Positions 15,327 to 20,000 of a stretch of 20,000 nucleotides of DNA are shown one piece after another. Source of the stretch: an uncultured Rhodospirillaceae bacterium (GTDB lineage: Bacteria > Pseudomonadota > Alphaproteobacteria > Rhodospirillales > Casp-alpha2). The notes below the pieces were generated by a model. The model was given only the letters and a program-made list of their open reading frames with translations. It was not told where the DNA came from and made no database searches. Both the position numbers and the translations under genes were made by a program. Each line of letters begins with the position of its first letter. Within the stretch, counting starts at the first letter, position 1. Location: NCBI GenBank assembly GCA_913048145.1, contig CAJWVP010000010.1:1-20000 (forward strand), in the 5' to 3' direction.

Positions 15327-16607
15327 CTACTGATTGGTGCCCAGGAAGGCGAGAATCCGGTCGACCACGTAGGCGCGAGCCGCGTCGTCGATGGCCTGAT
15401 GACAGCCGATAGAAATGGCATGGCTCATTACGTGGCTCGCTTTGCTAAGGTCGCCAACCGTGCGATGCGGGTTAGCCTGTAGGCCCGGCTGCTTGGCGAT
15501 GTTGCCGCAGATAATTGGGCGGGTCTCGATACCTGCGTCTTCCAGGTACGCGCGGAAAGCCGCCGTGCGGAAAGGCGCATCGGCGGCGATGGACATCGGA
15601 AACCCGAACCATGAATGATGCCCGCCCTCAGTCTCGCGCTGCAGGCCGAGCACCGATGCGTGGCCCGCCAGGGCCTCGGTCCAGTACGCCGCGTTGGCGC
15701 GGCGGGCTTTGACATATCCAGCCAGATTTGGCAGTTGGACCAGACCCATGGCCGCCTGCATTTCGGTGGGACGGACGTTGTAGCCTAGGTTAACGAACAG
15801 AAAACGCGGATCGATGTCCGGATACGTGGCGTTCAATGGTCCTGGGTCCTTGGTGTCGCGGGTCCAGCCATGCGAGCGCAGGATCCGGACCATTTCCGCC
15901 AACGCTGGGTCATTGGTCGTACATATGCCGCCTTCGATCGTCGTCATGTGATGGGAAAAATAGAAGCTGAAGGTGGCCACTCGTCCGAAGCCGCCGACGG
16001 GGATCCCCTTGTACGAGGCGCCAAGCGCCTCGCAGCAGTCTTCTATCAGGGCTAGGTCATGGCGGTTGCAGATGTCCCCCAGCGCGTCCATGTCGCAGGG
16101 ATTGCCGTAAACGTGCACCGGCATGATCGCACGCGTTTTGGGCCCGATAGCGCGTTCGATCTCGCCCGGATCGATGTTTAGGGTGTCTGAATCAATGTCG
16201 ACTATGACCGGAACCAGGCCCAGTTGGATCAGTGGCCAGACCGTGGTCGACCACGATAGAGCGGAGACAATTACCTCGTCACCGGGTTGCAACCCGTCCT
16301 GGGTGGCCGGGTTGGCCAGGGCGGCGATAGCTAGAAGGTTTGCCGAGGAGCCGGAATTGTTCATCACGCCCTCTGCGAAGTCATGTGCGCCGGCGAAGGC
16401 GGCCTCAAAGGTCCTCACCTGGCGGCCCATTGTCACCCAGGTGGATAACAGGGTCTCGGTGGCAGCGAAGATCTCGTCGGCACCGAAAGTGGGTTCGTGC
16501 AGGCGGACCATGGGATTGTCGGGGTCAAAGGCTGTGTCGAACTGGCTGTCGCAATAGGCGGCGATGTGCGTGCGGATGGCGTCGAGATGGGCGGTGGTGT
16601 CGGTCAT
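15327..16607 (-). CDS. DegT-fold sugar 3-dehydratase, ColD/E1-like
   Basis: Fold-type I PLP/PMP enzyme of the DegT/DnrJ/EryC1/StrS family, 426 residues. SGSSANLLAIAAL (85-97), ALSWSTTVWPL (116-126), GNPCDMDAL (168-176) and IEDCCEALGASY (188-199) define the cofactor site. Where sugar aminotransferases have the Schiff-base Lys (S-F-H-x-x-K), the sequence is SFYFSHHMTTIEGG with His219. That His is the mark of the coenzyme-B6 deoxygenases ColD (GDP-4-keto-6-deoxymannose 3-dehydratase) and E1 (RfbH/AscC). There is no C-terminal Cys cluster for the E1-type [2Fe-2S] centre, and HGWTR (246-250), GYNVRPTEM (275-283) and the later SWFGF also fit ColD, so the glutamate/PMP-driven ColD-type reaction is favoured. 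The product would be a 3-deoxy-4-keto sugar nucleotide. The ATG at 16607 has GGAG about 10 bases upstream; it follows the epimerase gene by 19 bases. Confidence 0.85.
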   Translation of the reverse strand: MTDTTAHLDAIRTHIAAYCDSQFDTAFDPDNPMVRLHEPTFGADEIFAATETLLSTWVTMGRQVRTFEAAFAGAHDFAEGVMNNSGSSANLLAIAALANPATQDGLQPGDEVIVSALSWSTTVWPLIQLGLVPVIVDIDSDTLNIDPGEIERAIGPKTRAIMPVHVYGNPCDMDALGDICNRHDLALIEDCCEALGASYKGIPVGGFGRVATFSFYFSHHMTTIEGGICTTNDPALAEMVRILRSHGWTRDTKDPGPLNATYPDIDPRFLFVNLGYNVRPTEMQAAMGLVQLPNLAGYVKARRANAAYWTEALAGHASVLGLQRETEGGHHSWFGFPMSIAADAPFRTAAFRAYLEDAGIETRPIICGNIAKQPGLQANPHRTVGDLSKASHVMSHAISIGCHQAIDDAARAYVVDRILAFLGTNQ

Positions 16608-16626
16608 GGTGGTGGGCGCTCCGAAC

Positions 16627-17583
16627 TCAGGAGGGCTTGGTGATCGAGAAGGCGTCCCGATACCAGGCTAGGGTTTTGGATATTCCGGCTTTCAGCGAGG
16701 TCTTCGGCGTCCAGCCGAGAACATCGGCGGCGCGCTGGCAATCGAGGTGAATGTGCGTCGGGATGGTCGGCTTCGCCGTGTCGTAGGAAATACGTAAATC
16801 GCGACCCGAGGCCTCGATGATCATCTGCACCACATCCCGAACCCTGATGGGCTGGCCGGCGCCTATATTGAAGAGAGCGAAGGGTTCGCGCTGGCGGGCT
16901 AGCGTCGCCTCCACCGCGTCCATGAGGTCATCCACATAGAGGAGATCGCGGGTTTCTGAACCGTCGCCCCAGACAGAGATTTCGTTCGTCGTCGTAGTCT
17001 CTACCTTGTGGATGGTCGCGCCGAACATGTGTGAGCGGTTGGGGTCGTACTTGTCATGCGGACCGAAGATGTTCGAATGGCGTAGCACAGTGTAACGGGT
17101 CCGGCCAAGCCCTGCGAAGAACTCGGCCATCTTTTCGAAGTAGATCTTGTTCCACGCGCCGCCGTGATAGGGAAGATGCACCTCGCCAGTGAAATCCTCT
17201 TCGCTCCGCGCTTCGTCGCTGGACAGATAAAGGATTGAACAGCTGAAGACGATGAAGTGGCCGACGCCATGATCGTGCGCGGCCCGGAACAAGAGTGAAT
17301 TCATCACTGCGTTGTCGGTGATGTGGATGTGGGGGCGGGCGACGATGTCGGCGGCACCCGATGTTATCGCGGCTGCCTGGATTATGACCTGGGCGCCGGC
17401 GACGGCCTTGTCGACTTGGGTAACGTCCGTGAGATCGGCCTGAACCCAGATGATGCCCGGCACGTCGAAGGGCGGCCGGTCATGGTATTGTGCGGTGATT
17501 TGGTGGGTCGGATCAGCAGCCAGGCGCTCGACGATGTTTCGGCCAATGAAGCCCGTTGCGCCACAAACGAGAATCTTTGCCAT
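16627..17583 (-). CDS. NAD-dependent epimerase/dehydratase (extended SDR)
   Basis: Extended short-chain dehydrogenase acting on a nucleotide sugar; 318 residues, usual length. The dinucleotide site is CGATGFIG (7-14), with VQADLTDV (47-54) next. FSCSILY (113-119) holds the catalytic Ser/Thr place. The Tyr-x3-Lys pair is stretched: Lys146 in WNKIYFEKMAEFF, with Tyr139 seven residues earlier instead of four (a GG-containing insertion). RHSNIFGPHDKYDPNRSH (168-185) resembles the GDP-fucose synthase group, and WGDGSETRDLLYVDDL is the standard substrate/tail motif. With the ColD-like enzyme 19 bases downstream, a ColC-like role (5-epimerisation and 4-reduction) is possible but not shown; dehydratase or simple 4-epimerase are alternatives. 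The ATG at 17581-17583 is 16 bases from the SDR gene, with no strong Shine-Dalgarno site. Confidence 0.88.
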   Translation of the reverse strand: MAKILVCGATGFIGRNIVERLAADPTHQITAQYHDRPPFDVPGIIWVQADLTDVTQVDKAVAGAQVIIQAAAITSGAADIVARPHIHITDNAVMNSLLFRAAHDHGVGHFIVFSCSILYLSSDEARSEEDFTGEVHLPYHGGAWNKIYFEKMAEFFAGLGRTRYTVLRHSNIFGPHDKYDPNRSHMFGATIHKVETTTTNEISVWGDGSETRDLLYVDDLMDAVEATLARQREPFALFNIGAGQPIRVRDVVQMIIEASGRDLRISYDTAKPTIPTHIHLDCQRAADVLGWTPKTSLKAGISKTLAWYRDAFSITKPS

Positions 17584-17599
17584 GGTCCCGACCCGCTAC

Positions 17600-18334
17600 T
17601 CAGCGTCCGCCACAGACCGGCAGGATCGAGCCCGTGACATAGGAGGCCGCATCGGACAGCAACCAACAGATGGCTTCGGCGACTTCTTCTGGTTGGCCGA
17701 AACGGCCGAGCGGCAATGTCGCCATCATGGCGTCCTTGCGCTCTTGCGGATATTCCAGGAACTCTCCGGCCTCGATAACGCCGGGGCTGACCGCATTGAC
17801 GCGGATATTGCGCGAAGCCAGCTCCTTGGAGGCGGAAATGGTCATGGTGCTGACTGCCGCCTTCGCCGCCGCATAGGGTGATAGGTAGGCGCCGCCATAG
17901 GTTGCGGCCTGAGTGGTAACGTTGACGATGACGCCGCCCGCGTTCATCTGGCGGGCGGCGAATCGGGTGCAATGGAAGGCCGAAAAGGTGTTTAAGGCGA
18001 ACACCCGTTCGATCTTCTCTGGCGCGTTATCGTCAAACGGGCCGGCCCCTCCCGTGCCGCCGACGTTATTGACCAGGCCCGACACAGAGCCCATCTGCGT
18101 GGCGATCTCAGTGAGCAGTCGCTCGCATTCTGAGGATTGGCTTACGTCCGCCTGATAGGCGTGGGCATCGCCGCCGGCACCTTGAATTGCGGCTACGACC
18201 TGGGCTGCATGCTCGGCGCTGGTGTTGTAGTTGACGGCGACGCGCCAGCCGTCGGCCGCGGCCCGGCGGGCCGTGGCTGCACCGATGCCTCGGCTGGCGC
18301 CGGTAACCAATAGAACGTGGCCTGGCGCGCTCAT
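17600..18334 (-). CDS. Short-chain dehydrogenase/reductase (classical SDR)
   Basis: Cytosolic NAD(P)-dependent oxidoreductase, 244 residues, typical FabG-like length. TGASRGIG (11-18) is the cofactor glycine motif, NNVGG (89-93) and Asn115 follow, and the catalytic Tyr154 and Lys158 are in PYAAAKAAV. The catalytic Ser is replaced by Thr141 in VIVNVTTQAATYGG. The C-terminal PVCGGR ending is standard. The residues after strand 2 (VNYNTSAEHA) suit NADP. The ATG at 18332-18334 overlaps the TGA of the epimerase scrap as ATGA, a coupling signal; the open frame continues to 18475 only across that scrap. It heads a close set with the epimerase and ColD-like genes, so a keto-sugar or lipid intermediate is a likely substrate; fatty-acid reduction is a fair alternative. 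Confidence 0.9.
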   Translation of the reverse strand: MSAPGHVLLVTGASRGIGAATARRAAADGWRVAVNYNTSAEHAAQVVAAIQGAGGDAHAYQADVSQSSECERLLTEIATQMGSVSGLVNNVGGTGGAGPFDDNAPEKIERVFALNTFSAFHCTRFAARQMNAGGVIVNVTTQAATYGGAYLSPYAAAKAAVSTMTISASKELASRNIRVNAVSPGVIEAGEFLEYPQERKDAMMATLPLGRFGQPEEVAEAICWLLSDAASYVTGSILPVCGGR

Positions 18335-18513
18335 GCAGTGGGGTTTTCGGTGGCGCTGGTGAAAACGTTGTAGAGGTATTCGGTAGCGTCCGCGTGCGCC
18401 TGGTACCAGTCGACGGTTTTGGCAGTTCCGTCGTTCAGGTTGATTTCCAGTGCGAAGCCCAGCGCGTGGGTACACGATGTGTTGAGGATGCGCAGTTGAT
18501 CACCTTCAAGCAT
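18331..18513 (-). pseudogene. C-terminal scrap of a sugar epimerase
   Basis: A 60-codon frame from ATG 18511-18513 to TGA 18331-18333. LNTSCTHALGFALEINLNDG followed by TAKTVDWYQAHAD matches the C-terminal end of NAD-dependent epimerases/dehydratases (pattern D-x-x-x-A-x-x-L-G-x-x-P-x-x-x-L-x-x-G-I-x-x-T-x-x-W-Y); the intact epimerase at 16627-17583 ends in the same way (RAADVLGWTPKTSLKAGISK). The Rossmann domain is missing, and upstream the frame meets TAA after about 15 codons. Its TGA overlaps the SDR start as ATGA, which suggests that a full gene once stood here, translationally coupled to the SDR gene. Expression of the short form as a leader-like peptide is possible. Confidence 0.6.
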
Positions 18514-18576
18514 ACGATGAAATACTCGTTGTGAGTCTAAGCAGAAAATCTGTGAAAATCGTTAAGAAAGTTGAAT

Positions 18577-20000
18577 CTATGTGGGCCGGATGGGGTGGAT
18601 ATAGGCACCTTTCTTGTTCCCGAACCAGACAATCTCCCGGAACCAGCTGTGCCATTTGGTCTGCGCACCGACGCTGCGTTCGACGTGGTAGTTGAAGGTG
18701 CCAGTCCTCTCTTCGGGCGGGTTGCCGCGAAGCTGGCCGCGATAAATCTCTAACGGGTTCGTTCTCGTCTCGACGACAACATCGATCGCATCGCCGGGCT
18801 GGTTGATGGCCGCGGCGTTCAGCGTAATTGCGTCGCCGACAGCCGCTGGCAGGCTAACGCGCCCTTGATCGCGCGCTAGAGTGCCGAGTATCTGTCGGGC
18901 TTCATCATAGAACTCCGGCATACGCCCTGAGACTGAAAGATCGATGAACATGTATTCGTCGTCGGGCCACCATACGTCGAGCCAAGTCGCCGCGTGGCAG
19001 AATTCCGAACCGCCGTTCTGGATGTCGTCGGCCCGGGTAAGGAAGTGGCCGGCGACTTCGGCGATCACTGGATAGGTCTTCGCCGGGGCGTCCAGGAAAG
19101 CCTCGACCATGTGGCGATAACGAATCCCGGTCGTGGCGTTCATGACGATCAGCGGGATCTGTAGGAGTTTGTCAAAGTGCAGAAACGCGGTCATCCAGGC
19201 AAAGGCTCGGGCCTTGCGCCATTGATCGCGGGGCATGGTTTTCGTGGCTACCACCAGTTCCTGAAACTCCTGCACGTCGTCGTCGGGATCGCACAGCACG
19301 CCGTGCATGTTGAGAATCGGCGTAAACACGGTCTCCATGCCGTGTTCTTCGCGATAGGTGAGATCGGCCATGGCTGCGTTTGGCAGGATCGAGAGGTTGC
19401 CGAACTGTATCCGGTTGTGCTGTCCGTTCTCGATAACCGTCGAGACGCCATCGACGAAGGATTCGTATGTCTCGCCGGGTAGGCCTAAAATCAGGTCCGT
19501 ATAGGTCGCGACGTCGTCGGCGACGAAACGGTGTTGCAGCTCTTCATAGGTGGCGAGAGAAATGTTGTCGCGTTTGGTCCGCTTCAGGGCCGGATCGAAG
19601 ATCGTCTGCAGCGCCAGCGTGACCCCCTTGCTCAGGCCCGCATCGGCAAGAACCTTCTGCGTTGCGTAGGCGCGTTCCGTCGCATTCTTGGTGTTCTGGA
19701 CTGAGAGTGCCTTGGGATAACCGTGTTTGGCCGTGACGGCGGCAGCGGCGTGGGCAATGTCCAGGTCGCGCTTCAGAATTCCGAAGTTGGCGTCGCAGCA
19801 GAAGATGAATTCGATCTTGTTACGGGCGATCCATTCGAGTTCGGCGCGCAGCCGGTCCTCGCCAAACTGGAAAACCTTGCTTTGGGTCGCCGAACCCCAA
19901 TCGCAAAAGGTGCAGGCGAACGGGCAGCCCCGGTTTGTCTCCCAAAGGATCAGCCATTCCTCATCGCTGACATTCGCCATCAATTGATCGAACAGACCGG
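18577..20000 (-). CDS. Radical SAM protein, 5' partial at window edge
   Basis: Radical SAM enzyme read leftward; the frame is open to the right window edge and reads GLFDQLMANVSDEEW before the iron-sulfur motif, so the ATG or TTG at 19978-19983 is not the true start and the N-terminal part (probably a B12-binding domain) is outside. ETNRGCPFACTFCDWGSAT carries the C-x3-C-x2-C [4Fe-4S] ligands, followed by FIFCCDANFG, TLALQTIFDPAL and TDLILGLPGETYESF, the standard barrel strands. The wording ETNRGCPF..CDWG belongs to the B12-binding-domain radical SAM group. A long C-terminal region of about 230 residues (from about FGNLSILPNAAM on) has no motif I can name. It ends 63 bases upstream of the epimerase scrap and probably leads the leftward sugar-gene set. 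Confidence 0.88.
   Translation of the reverse strand, partial: GLFDQLMANVSDEEWLILWETNRGCPFACTFCDWGSATQSKVFQFGEDRLRAELEWIARNKIEFIFCCDANFGILKRDLDIAHAAAAVTAKHGYPKALSVQNTKNATERAYATQKVLADAGLSKGVTLALQTIFDPALKRTKRDNISLATYEELQHRFVADDVATYTDLILGLPGETYESFVDGVSTVIENGQHNRIQFGNLSILPNAAMADLTYREEHGMETVFTPILNMHGVLCDPDDDVQEFQELVVATKTMPRDQWRKARAFAWMTAFLHFDKLLQIPLIVMNATTGIRYRHMVEAFLDAPAKTYPVIAEVAGHFLTRADDIQNGGSEFCHAATWLDVWWPDDEYMFIDLSVSGRMPEFYDEARQILGTLARDQGRVSLPAAVGDAITLNAAAINQPGDAIDVVVETRTNPLEIYRGQLRGNPPEERTGTFNYHVERSVGAQTKWHSWFREIVWFGNKKGAYIHPIRPT

Noticed and set aside
1..20000. CRISPR array, tRNA or rRNA genes
   Set aside because: Scanned by eye on both strands: no regularly spaced repeats, no cloverleaf-like stretch ending in a T-loop signature, and no rRNA-like blocks.

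Overview
The window looks like an accessory stretch of a free-living, moderately GC-rich proteobacterium, most likely an alphaproteobacterium of the Rhodospirillales kind. This is inferred from codon use and from the mix of amidase, class II aldolase, Rieske oxygenase, old yellow enzyme and GT61 genes; there is no rRNA or other marker to prove it. No tRNA, rRNA, CRISPR array, insertion sequence or origin was seen. Both end genes are cut by the window edge.

Left part (1-8629), small-molecule metabolism. It starts with an SLC13-type anion permease (5' end outside). A decayed strip of about 470 bases follows. Then comes a leftward pair (isochorismatase-fold protein, then D-2-hydroxyacid dehydrogenase) that diverges from an amidase followed after 7 bases by a GreB-type elongation factor. 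Next are an old yellow enzyme, a histidine-kinase ATPase scrap, an adenylylsulfate-kinase-like protein with an altered nucleotide-binding motif, and a divergent class II aldolase. Two enzymes lack hallmark residues: the isochorismatase-fold protein has lost all three catalytic positions, and the APS-kinase-like protein reads DSTR where the family has DGDN.

Middle (8630-12519). The apparent 740-base gap is a glycerophosphodiester phosphodiesterase pseudogene, readable across at least two frameshifts and three stops. It is followed by the beta and alpha subunits of a Rieske ring-hydroxylating dioxygenase (leftward) and a divergent Bcr/CflA-type exporter. No ferredoxin or reductase partner is present.

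Right part (12520-20000), probably a glycan or glycolipid module. A B12-type radical SAM protein and a GT61 glycosyltransferase run rightward. They converge on a leftward set: a second radical SAM protein (cut by the edge), a 60-residue C-terminal scrap of a sugar epimerase, a short-chain dehydrogenase, an extended-SDR epimerase/dehydratase, and a DegT-fold enzyme with His in place of the PLP lysine, the mark of ColD/E1 sugar 3-dehydratases. Together they suggest synthesis of a 3-deoxy or 3,6-dideoxy sugar, its transfer, and perhaps radical modification of the product. The 263-base AT-richer gap at 12520-12782 holds an inverted repeat, a possible 51-56-residue small ORF and a TATAAT box.

The window carries four or five gene remnants among about sixteen intact genes, so this is a region of active gene loss and rearrangement. 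Functions are read from motifs by eye; no database search was run.
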